Assembly (NCBI GenBank): GCA_037349105.1 | Contig: JAYJMM010000124.1 | Location: 2,154,001-2,218,000 of the forward strand | Origin: Limnomonas spitsbergensis | Lineage: Eukaryota; Chlorophyta; Chlorophyceae; Chlamydomonadales | Direction: 5' to 3' | Length of the DNA: 64,000 nt | Shown here: in pieces, positions 59,701 to 64,000 of the stretch | Position numbering within the stretch: the stretch's first letter is position 1 | Layout: every line of letters begins with the position of its first letter | Made by a program: the position numbers and the translations under genes | Notes under the pieces: generated by a model | Seen by the model: the letters and a program-made list of their open reading frames with translations, nothing else | Told to the model about the DNA's origin: nothing | Databases searched by the model: none

Positions 59701-61566
59701 GCAGTGGAACCTTTTGAGGTGAAATCTAGATCCCAGCAGCGGAGCCTGTTGAGATGACATTAAGTTCTTAGCAGCTGAGACAGTGGAGGTGAGATCTAGA
59801 TCCTAGCAGCTTAGAGTGTGGAAGTGAGATCTTGTTCTTAGCAGCTGAGACCGTGGAGGTGAGATCTGGATCGTAGCAGCGGAGCCTGTTGGGTGAGATG
59901 TAGATCCTGGTAGCTGTTTCTGTCTCCCTTCCTCCTCTGGTATGGTGAGCATGGTGAGCCCTGCCCCCCTCCCTCTTCCCCCTGTCCCCCTCCCTCTACC
60001 CCCCTGCCCCCTCCCTCTACCCCCTTGCCCCCCTCCCTCTACCCCCCCTGCCCCCCTCCCTCTTCCCCCCTGCCCCCTCCCTCTACCCCCCTACCCACCT
60101 CCCTCTACTCCCCTGCCCCCCTCCCTCTACCCCCCTGCCCCCCCTCCTGACCATGCCCCCTGCCAATGTGCGTGCCTCAGGCAACCATCAAGATGCTCGA
60201 GGCTGAGCGCCCGGACGTGGCCATGATGCTGCATGAGGGCCACAAGCATGCAGACTTCATAAAGGATCTGCCTTGGCAGGACCTGGTCGCAGAGGTAGGG
60301 AAGGGGAGGGGGGGGTCAAGTAGAGCAAAAACAATGTCACACTTGTGTTTCATATTCAGGATCTGCCCTGGTAGGACCTGGTCGCAGAGGTGGGGAAGAG
60401 AGGTGAAGTAGAGGAAGCGTGACTTCACACTTTCATAAGGATCTGCCCTGGTAGGACCTGGTCGCAGAGGTAGGGGACAGGGGTGGGGGGTATGGAGTAG
60501 AGCATAAACTATTCCCACATTGTTTAATACATGCATTACAGTGATTGCCCGATGAGATGCACGGAGCTCTATCAGGACCTGCCTTTGCAGAGACTCAGCC
60601 ACCCGGGGGATGGGTGGGGGAGGTCACCACCTTCACTTCAAAATCCAGAAATACGTTAATATTTGCGCTTTGTCGTCCAACCATGACAGCAGATTGACCT
60701 AATTACCTGACGTGAGGAGAGGAGGGTATGAGCCAGGAGCACACCGTCCTCATCGAAATCCTGGTAGTTTATGTATTACGCCTCATAAATGATGGCAATA
60801 TATAATTTGATGTGACTTAAGTGTCACCGGTCATCCTTTGTCTACACCTGTGAGCAGATGATTACACCTCGCCATTTTGTGTGACTTAGAGTCACCGGTC
60901 ATCCTTTGTGTACACCTGTGATTACACCTCGCCATTTTGTTTGTCTGGCGCTGTAACCAGTATTTGTTATCATTTCGACCTGCACCGCACGTTGCGGAGG
61001 TTGCCTTTGGTGCCAAGAACGCATGCGACCTTTTGTGTGGCGTAATATGGTCCTATATAACTCACCCTCGTAACGCCTGCAACTTCTGTCAAGTGGCTTA
61101 GTACAACAGTGTATGACACCTCTTCCTTTCTGGTTGCCACGCGCAGCGCGTTGTCGAGTTGGCCTCCAGAGCTAAAGATGCCCGTGACGAGGCGGCATGC
61201 GGGCGCCTGCGCCCCCCGAGGAAGCTGGTCGTTTCCCACTCCTCAGAGCTCCTATCAAGGCTCAGCCTTGGCCTGGTGGCCTGCGCCGCTGCCGCTGCCG
61301 CCGTCACTGCTACTGCCGCTGCTGCCGACGGTATGTCTGCTCCTACTTCTGCCGGGGTCGCCGCCGGGGATGGCTCCGGCCGCGGCCAAGCGGCTGGTGC
61401 CCGGCCGCGCACCCGTCACGTCCGCAGCGATAGCGCCAACTCGTGGGAGCTGCTCCGCAGCCGTGGCGGCACCGTCAGCAGGCAGGAGGGCAAGGCAGGC
61501 GGAGGAGCACCTCAGAGCAGCGGGCCGGTCACCAGGAGCGCACGAAGGACACTGACCTCGTCGTAG
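47296..61566 (+). CDS. Membrane-anchored alpha/beta-hydrolase, nine exons
   Basis: Exons: 47,296-47,739; 49,042-49,139; 50,269-50,418; 53,250-53,552; 55,628-55,824; 56,665-56,764; 59,415-59,508; 60,181-60,294; 61,147-61,566. All introns are GT-AG, all phases agree and the joined length is 1,920 bases (639 residues plus stop). Two membrane segments lie in the N-terminal part. The fold is marked by Phe-Leu-His-Gly-Val-Gly-Leu-Gly-Leu (oxyanion region), the nucleophile elbow Ala-His-Ser-Tyr-Gly-Thr, Ser-Gly-Arg-Asp-Asp-Leu-Val-Pro (acid) and Gly-His-Lys-His-Ala-Asp-Phe (His). The order matches the membrane-linked AB-hydrolase family of fungi and algae, with its Trp-Phe-Gly-Gly-Val-Pro-Leu motif. 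A lipase or esterase role is inferred; the substrate is unknown. A Ser/Ala/Arg-rich C-terminal tail is extra. The start may instead be the ATG at 47,365. Introns total 12.4 kb. Confidence 0.85.
48780..49031 (+). repeat. Pyrimidine-rich tandem units at the end of intron 1
   Basis: Three to four imperfect units of roughly 60 bp, with CTGAC(T/C)GCTG, CTACGCC or CTGCGCC and CCCCCCACCACxC, run up to the acceptor of exon 2. They enlarge the polypyrimidine region. Confidence 0.5.
49042..49139 (+). CDS. Hydrolase exon 2
   Basis: Acceptor TTTGTCTGCAG, donor AG|GTGAAA. Encodes Glu-Met-Met-Val-Lys-Trp-Phe-Gly-Gly-Val-Pro-Leu-Asp-Gln-Ile-Lys-Arg-Gly-Asn, the conserved tryptophan/phenylalanine motif of the family, then Val-Tyr-Gly-Phe-Tyr-Tyr-Lys-Ser. 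The split codon AG|G joins exon 3. Confidence 0.85.
50269..50418 (+). CDS. Hydrolase exon 3
   Basis: Acceptor CCTGGGCAG, donor CTACAG|GTATAT. Encodes Glu-Glu-Leu-Val-Ala-Glu through Met-Ala-His-Leu-Trp-Gln-Asp-Val-Arg-Cys-His-Tyr-Arg. The last 60 bases are copied several times in the following intron. Confidence 0.85.
50419..51009 (+). repeat. Copies of exon 3 end plus donor in intron 3
   Basis: After the real donor at 50,419, a second copy of the exon end (ACCTTCCGTTCATGGCCCAC ... CACTACAG|GTATGCGG, 50,519-50,580) follows with about 90% identity, including a good donor. More degenerate copies start near 50,742 and 50,912. Each is followed by the same intronic piece, GGGGGATGATTAAGCTA. Confidence 0.85.
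51010..51915 (+). repeat. 61-bp tandem array, about 15 copies
   Basis: Units of 60-61 bp start GGGGGGCATGATTCAGCTAC, continue AATTCGGCTACGTCATTGAG and end GAGTCTACTTTGAGGGTG. The unit equals the intronic part of the exon-3 duplication (50,452-50,505), so this is a nested amplification. Confidence 0.93.
51916..52175 (+). repeat. Further decayed exon 3 copies
   Basis: GCAGACCTCC...TGGCCCACCTGTGG (51,930-51,957) and GCGGACCTGCC...AGGACGTCCACCGCC...GGTATG (52,101-52,168) are recognisable relatives of the exon 3 end and donor. Confidence 0.6.
52260..52454 (-). mobile_element. hAT-like non-autonomous element in intron 3
   Basis: Ends are CAGTGTTTCTTTTAG and, inverted, CTAAAAGAAACACTG (195 bp). 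The flanks GCCATCCC and GCCCATCC look like an 8-bp target duplication disturbed by one base. The interior is the reverse-orientation relative of the element at 53,885-54,067 and of the dispersed ~300-bp repeat. No coding capacity. Confidence 0.7.
52466..53249 (+). repeat. 79-bp tandem array, ten copies, carrying the intron 3 acceptor
   Basis: Ten units start at 52,466 and every 79 bp to 53,177. Each contains CCATCCTGCGCAG followed by GCCCATGTGTTTAGGG, i.e. the acceptor and the first bases of exon 4 (CCCATGTGTTT), then CCCTCAGTCCCTCACACATT. The true acceptor at 53,249 ends a shortened last unit. Units are almost identical. Confidence 0.95.
53250..53552 (+). CDS. Hydrolase exon 4 (oxyanion region)
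   Basis: Acceptor CCTGCGCAG, donor CG|GTGAGT. Begins Pro-Met-Cys-Phe-Tyr-Leu and carries Met-Leu-Phe-Leu-His-Gly-Val-Gly-Leu-Gly-Leu-Leu-Pro-Tyr, the His-Gly motif that starts the catalytic fold, then Ile-Ile-Ala-Val-Glu. Confidence 0.88.
53570..53640. repeat. CTG-type trinucleotide tract in intron 4
   Basis: GCTGCTGCTG with TTGCTG, TTTCTG and CCGCTG variants, about 70 bp, just after the donor of exon 4. Confidence 0.8.
53642..55627 (+). repeat. Tandem copies of the exon 5 start with acceptor in intron 4
   Basis: Pseudo-exon starts follow an AG at 53,785, 54,398, 54,534, 54,769, 54,917, 55,062, 55,187, 55,334 and 55,481, before the true one at 55,628; more decayed pieces are at about 53,655 and 54,093. 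The best copies read CTGGGTGCGCGACGTGCCCA and on to CATCCTGGATCTGGAGTGCA. The last four steps are about 125, 147, 147 and 147 bp. Only the true exon continues into the serine motif; the decoys turn into intronic CCTTGGTACCTTCTTACCCT. Confidence 0.95.
53885..54067 (+). mobile_element. hAT-like non-autonomous element in intron 4
   Basis: Ends are CAGTGTTTCTTT and AAAGAAACACTG (183 bp). The 8 bases before (CCGGGAAC) and after (TCGGGAAC) match at seven positions, the 8-bp target duplication expected of hAT transposons. The interior contains GGCCACCACTGGGCCAATTG and GCCCCAGGCCCCCACGGCC, linking it to the dispersed ~300-bp repeat. No transposase; presumably mobilised in trans. It lies inside one of the degenerate acceptor copies of intron 4. 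Confidence 0.8.
55628..55824 (+). CDS. Hydrolase exon 5 (nucleophile serine)
   Basis: Acceptor GCAATTTCAG, donor GATG|GTGGGT. Carries Val-Ala-His-Ser-Tyr-Gly-Thr-Phe with the nucleophile Ser codon at 55,725-55,727. Its first ~80 bases, with the acceptor, are the unit repeated upstream in intron 4; its last ~50 bases, with the donor, are the unit repeated downstream in intron 5. Confidence 0.9.
55825..56225 (+). repeat. Tandem copies of the exon 5 end with donor in intron 5
   Basis: The exon end GTGCAGTCGCTGTGTCTGAT...CATCATGTTTGATG|GTGGGTTG recurs near 55,879, 55,976, 56,090 and 56,153 with decreasing similarity. Each copy keeps CATGTTTG(A/G)(C/T)G followed by GTGGGT or a relative. About 90-105 bp per unit. 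Confidence 0.88.
56665..56764 (+). CDS. Hydrolase exon 6
   Basis: Acceptor GCTTGCACAG, donor CGCAG|GTACGG. Encodes Gly-Lys-Leu-Ile-Arg-Asn-Phe-Val-Tyr-Lys and Thr-Thr-Trp-Leu-Val-Ala-Arg-Asp-Leu-His. The split codon AG|C gives Ser at the junction with exon 7. Confidence 0.85.
56765..57535 (+). repeat. G-rich minisatellite beginning at the intron 6 donor
   Basis: Units of GGGGCGGGGC with GGGCTACGGTACGGGGCGG repeat for about 770 bp. The first unit is the donor itself, GCAG|GTACGGGCGGGACTACAG, so the array seems to have grown from the start of the intron. Blocks of about 120-150 bp inside are repeated as higher-order units (57,030-57,180 and 57,190-57,330). The long Gly/Arg ORFs here are artefacts. 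Confidence 0.92.
57660..58560. repeat. Older duplications in intron 6
   Basis: 57,665-57,780 is echoed by 57,800-57,870 (CTGTCTAT...TTCTTC...GACC). 58,090-58,290 is repeated at 58,292-58,430 (GGCAGTACAGCTGGGA, CCTACAGCTGGGAGGG, GGGGTACCTG). A 60-bp unit with GGTTTTAACCCTCAACCCTA is present twice (58,438 and 58,507). Confidence 0.65.
58650..59363 (+). repeat. 23-bp minisatellite, about 31 copies
   Basis: The unit AGCTTGACCTGTGACCTGTG plus GCC repeats about 31 times and stops about 50 bp before the acceptor of exon 7. Exon 7 itself contains GGAGCCAGCTAAACTTGTGG followed by CCAG; some repeat units read GGAGCCAGCTTGAC, so the array may be derived from exon 7 sequence. A 272-codon minus-strand ORF through it is an artefact of the 23-bp period. 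Confidence 0.95.
59415..59508 (+). CDS. Hydrolase exon 7 (catalytic aspartate)
   Basis: Acceptor TCCTCACAG, donor GTGGAG|GTAAGA. Encodes Phe-Phe-Trp-Ser-Gln-Leu-Asn-Leu-Trp and Val-Val-Leu-Ser-Gly-Arg-Asp-Asp-Leu-Val-Pro-Val-Glu; one of the two adjacent Asp residues is the catalytic acid. Confidence 0.88.
59509..59915 (+). repeat. 35-bp tandem array of the intron 7 donor
   Basis: About twelve units of about 35 bp, GTGGAGGTGAGATCTAGATC plus CTAGCAGCTGAGACA, follow the true junction GTGGAG|GTAAGATCTTGATC. Nearly every unit keeps GGAGGTGAGAT, a strong donor consensus, so the intron starts with a series of decoy donors. Confidence 0.93.
59945..60165 (+). repeat. C-rich tandem units before the exon 8 acceptor
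   Basis: Units of CCCCCTCCCTCTACCCCCCT, about 20-24 bp, nine to ten copies. They form an oversized polypyrimidine tract ending about 20 bp before the AG at 60,180. Confidence 0.85.
60181..60294 (+). CDS. Hydrolase exon 8 (catalytic histidine)
   Basis: Acceptor TGCCTCAG, donor GCAGAG|GTAGGG. Encodes Ala-Thr-Ile-Lys-Met-Leu through His-Glu-Gly-His-Lys-His-Ala-Asp-Phe-Ile; the His before Ala-Asp-Phe fits the catalytic histidine. Confidence 0.85.
60295..60610 (+). repeat. Copies of the exon 8 end with donor in intron 8
   Basis: GGATCTGCC(C/T)TGG(C/T)AGGACC followed by TGGTCGCAGAG|GTxGGG occurs at the real junction (60,266-60,300) and again at 60,358-60,398 and 60,438-60,472, with a weaker copy at 60,571-60,615. 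The decoys keep the GAG|GT donor. In two decoys TGGCAG is changed to TGGTAG, an in-frame stop. Confidence 0.9.
60810..60950 (+). repeat. Tandem pair of about 65-70 bp in intron 8
   Basis: GTGACTTA, GTCACCGGTCATCCTTTGT, TACACCTGTGA and GATTACACCTCGCCATTTTG occur twice in a row, the first copy with eight extra bases. Confidence 0.9.
61147..61566 (+). CDS. Hydrolase exon 9 (low-complexity tail)
   Basis: Acceptor CACGCGCAG, stop TAG at 61,564-61,566. The frame is in phase with exon 8 and encodes Arg-Val-Val-Glu-Leu-Ala-Ser-Arg-Ala-Lys, then an Ala-rich hydrophobic run and a Ser/Gly/Arg-rich tail. Most family members end soon after the histidine, so this tail is unusual, and another exon between 60,294 and 61,147 cannot be excluded. 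Confidence 0.6.
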   Translation, partial: RVVELASRAKDARDEAACGRLRPPRKLVVSHSSELLSRLSLGLVACAAAAAAVTATAAAADGMSAPTSAGVAAGDGSGRGQAAGARPRTRHVRSDSANSWELLRSRGGTVSRQEGKAGGGAPQSSGPVTRSARRTLTSS

Positions 61567-63216
61567 ATGTTGCATATGCAACATCTGATGTTGCGCGCGC
61601 AGCGTCTTGGTCGTTTGGGCGGGCTGTCAAAAAAGCGGTTGGGAGCGGCGGCGGCTGTCAAAAGCGGTTGGGAGCGGCGGCGGTTGTCAAAAGCGGTTGG
61701 GAATCGGCGGTGGCGTTGGTTTTGTGACGACGACCTTGTCTTACTTGTTGCGCAACCGCAGCTCTTGTGTTGGTTGTTGCACGCTGTCCCGCTACCCTCT
61801 TGGCGCCAGATCGGAAGGGCCAGGCCAGTCGAGGGGGAGAGGGGGAAAACAATGCAGCAAACTCTAATGCGATGACAGACGACGACGGTACACATCTACG
61901 CCCTGCTGGAAGAACTGGGCTGCAAAGGGCTGGGCAGGGCTGGGCTAAAAGAACTGGGCTGCAAAGGGCACCCAACTGTTGGGTCGCACACCGCTCTGTT
62001 GAGCGTGGGTGGTTATGTAGCAGTAGGGATGGTCGCGGGGATATGTTAAATAGGAGTAGGGTTGGTAGTGGCACAGGGGAGCGACTGCCTGTTTGCTGGC
62101 TGTGTGGAGGGGGTCGTGCACGCTTCTTTTACTTGAAGTCAGAGGGTGCTTGCCAGTCCTCATTAGGACCTCTGAGCCCTCCTCCCAGCCTGTTTACCTG
62201 GATCTAGGCCGAGGCTGGCTGTACCGATGTGGCTTCCTCCTGGCCGCGAGCCGTCACGCTTTGCTCTCTGGAAGCTTCTCCAGTGTGTGGCGTTAAGCCT
62301 TGCCTTTGCTCCGACCGCGGTCTCTCCCACTCACGCCTTTGCATTCTGGCTGCCAGGGCGGCTCTCTGATGTGAAAGAATGAATGAGAACCAGGCCCGGA
62401 GAGGTGGTGAGGGGAAGAAAGAGGTTGGCGTCGGCCGAGTCTTGAGATGTTGACAAACCGTTGTGAATAGTAGGCCCCAGGACTCATGAGGCTTCCCTTG
62501 TCTTTCTTGCTTGTGCCACTTTTCTTTTTTGTTTGTGTTCCCTGGCTGGGTCACCAACTCACCATGCGCCCGATTGAAGCCATTCTTGTTGCGATAATGA
62601 GAGGCGTGCTACGTAACATGACCTTTTGTCTTGTTGCTCGACCAGTGTCGTTGAACCTGTACCCCAGTGCCCCAAAAGAGACCACGGTTAGCAGATCTGG
62701 ATCTTTTAATCGCAAATCTATATCTGTTAACCGAAGAAAGCTGTGTTGTGCTTTTGTGTGATGTGACGGATGGAAAGATGCAGGTGCCCACATGCGTTAT
62801 GGGGCAAGCCGGGTATCTTTGAGGTTATGCTTAACAGGGGAAGCACGTTGATGCCAATTGGATCATGTCCCGAGCATTTGTAAGCATGGTGAAGTTGCAG
62901 GTCCATGACTTCACACCTCTGGGACCTGCTTAAATAAAGCTCAGTTACATCGGCAAAGTTGCAGGTATGATATGCTGCACGGTGCGATGTCTTGGGCGCT
63001 CTATCCTGAGTGATGAAAGACTCTTTATTTGTCTAAACTGTGTTGGGAGTCCTCGTCATCAAGCCAGTTTCTAACGGGCGGGACAGTTAATGACGTTAAA
63101 CCTCTGGGCCTGGCCGAAAGAGAAAGCGCGGCCAGGTCGGCAGTGGGCGGCGCAGTGGGTGAGCGCACCGAAGCGGAATTGCAAACCAGCCCCATATTAA
63201 GGATGTATACACCTAA
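61567..63216. other. Region behind the hydrolase gene
   Basis: 61,620-61,720 holds three to four units of GCTGTCAAAAGCGGTTGGGA plus GCGGCGGCG. 61,905-61,975 has GAACTGGGCTGCAAAGGGC twice. TGTAA at 62,879-62,883 is the first poly(A)-like signal noticed after the stop, which would give a 1.3-kb 3' untranslated region. Inverted motif W pieces lie at 62,905-62,945 and 63,089-63,133. No gene recognised. Confidence 0.45.
62879..62883 (+). terminator. Possible poly(A) signal TGTAA for the hydrolase
   Basis: TGTAA lies 1.3 kb after the stop codon. The distance is long, so the assignment is weak. Confidence 0.2.
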
Positions 63217-63854
63217 CAGCCCGATTCTGATTGGCGGAGGAAACAAGTGTGGAGGAAAAATACGAAAGTTTTCGAAAGTTCCTCCACCCGTTCCTCCACC
63301 CCTGTTCCACGAGACGTGAGATGGAGGAAGAATGGCGAAGGTTGGAGTTCTGTACGGGAGATCTTCACAGCGCTCTTTCCTGCCGCCTGTTTCATTTATT
63401 TCGTGCATTCTTCCTTGCAGTGTATATCATTGCTGCATATCGTTCTGTTCTTCTCTCTAGCAGACCGACTATGGATGTCGCACATTATTTTTGTGGCTGT
63501 AGATCGCTCGCAGTCTTGTGTGACTGTAGATCGCTCGCTCCATCATCGAAAGAGCCGTCGTTTGCTCCCTTCATCCACGCCAAATCGCCGCAAAGACATC
63601 AAAAGTTAAAGAAAGAACTTGCGATTAACGTCATATAGAAAGGAAAGGGCGCAGAAATTATCTCGGCCACGCTGGCAATGAGCTCAATAGTTCAATAGTT
63701 CCGCGGACCCCCCCCCCTCCGCGGAAAAGAATGCGTTCCTCCACCCTTTCGAAAGTTCCTCCACCCGTTCCTCCACACCTGTTCCACGAGATCGGGTGGA
63801 GGAACTTTCGAAAGGGTGGTTTCGAAAGTTCCTCCACGCATCAGAATCGTGCTG
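63217..63854. mobile_element. Harbinger-like non-autonomous element
   Basis: The left end CAGCCCGATTCTGATTGGCG and the inverted right end CAGCACGATTCTGATGCGTG agree at most of the first 25 positions. The element is flanked by TAA on both sides (left ...CTAA, right TAAT...), the 3-bp TWA target duplication of PIF/Harbinger transposons. Inside, TTTCGAAAGTTCCTCCACC occurs near both ends in both orientations (63,275, 63,757, 63,793 inverted, 63,819). No transposase recognised; two overlapping ORFs of about 120-135 codons have no known domain. Confidence 0.65.
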
Positions 63855-63952
63855 TAATGGCCTCTAAAATGGGCTTTGAAACACCTGGAATAGAGGTTGC
63901 TCATCCGTTAATAGCCTCATGCGGTCGAGCGCTCAGCAGGGCCCACTGGGCC

Positions 63953-64000
63953 AATGACGGTACACCTCTGGGCCCGCTCAAAAGCTCGGCCGCGTGGCGC
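63953..64000 (-). repeat. Motif W copy, inverted, at the window edge
   Basis: TGACGGTACACCTCTGGGCC, CGCTCAAAAGCTCGGCCGCG and TGGCGC form the reverse complement of the copy at 16,807-16,862. The half-related GCGGTCGAGCGCTCAGCAGG lies just left in the opposite sense (63,921), so the two may form a hairpin-like end. Confidence 0.65.

Noticed and set aside
61109..61555. Alternative frames over hydrolase exon 9 (Arg/Pro/Ala-rich ORFs of about 100-148 codons)
   Set aside because: GC-rich DNA is open in several frames here; only the frame in phase with exon 8 was kept.
1..64000. tRNA and rRNA genes
   Set aside because: None was recognised by eye on either strand; a covariance-model search would be needed to exclude tRNAs.

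Overview
The window is nuclear DNA of a eukaryote, most likely a chlorophyte green alga of the Chlamydomonadales (Volvocales) type. The grounds are a split gene with long GT-AG introns, a family of genes built from 37-residue helical repeats of the kind that binds organellar RNA, TGTAA-type poly(A) signals shortly after two stop codons, and many dispersed and tandem repeats. The species cannot be named from the sequence alone. Most open reading frames here are shadows of repeats; very little of the window is gene.

Layout. Positions 1-34,500 hold a minus-strand tandem cluster of one gene family, spaced about 9-10 kb apart (6 kb for the last interval): copy A (only its 5' part, at the left edge), B (7,949-9,226), C (17,441-18,826), D (a small decayed remnant near 25,400), E (26,971-28,467, broken by one in-frame stop) and F (33,214-34,383). 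The copies are embedded in large duplicated blocks. The 5' flanks of A and C are one type (block I), those of B and E another (block II), so the cluster looks like duplication of a two-gene unit of about 19 kb. Mobile elements have landed on these blocks: a TA-flanked element with perfect 23-bp terminal inverted repeats carrying a gene-like ORF (25,597-26,760), a solo LTR with a 5-bp target duplication (29,833-30,152), and several unnamed dispersed repeats.

Positions 34,500-46,900 are mostly intergenic. They hold more copies of the same dispersed repeats, a 41-bp minisatellite, a fragment resembling a YqaJ-type exonuclease, and a few ORFs I cannot identify.

Positions 47,296-61,566 carry the one clear ordinary gene, on the plus strand. 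It is a nine-exon, membrane-anchored alpha/beta-hydrolase of 639 residues whose splice phases all agree and whose catalytic Ser, Asp and His are all visible. Its 12.4 kb of introns are the most unusual part of the window. Intron after intron contains a tandem array whose unit is a copy of that intron's own splice junction (donor or acceptor) plus a piece of the adjoining exon. Two short hAT-like elements sit in introns 3 and 4. The right end (61,567-64,000) is repeat-rich and includes a Harbinger-like element.

The two gene systems are not obviously connected. The repeat-protein cluster looks like a rapidly duplicating set of predicted organelle RNA-binding factors with 5 to 8 repeats per copy. 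The hydrolase is a probable membrane lipase or esterase.
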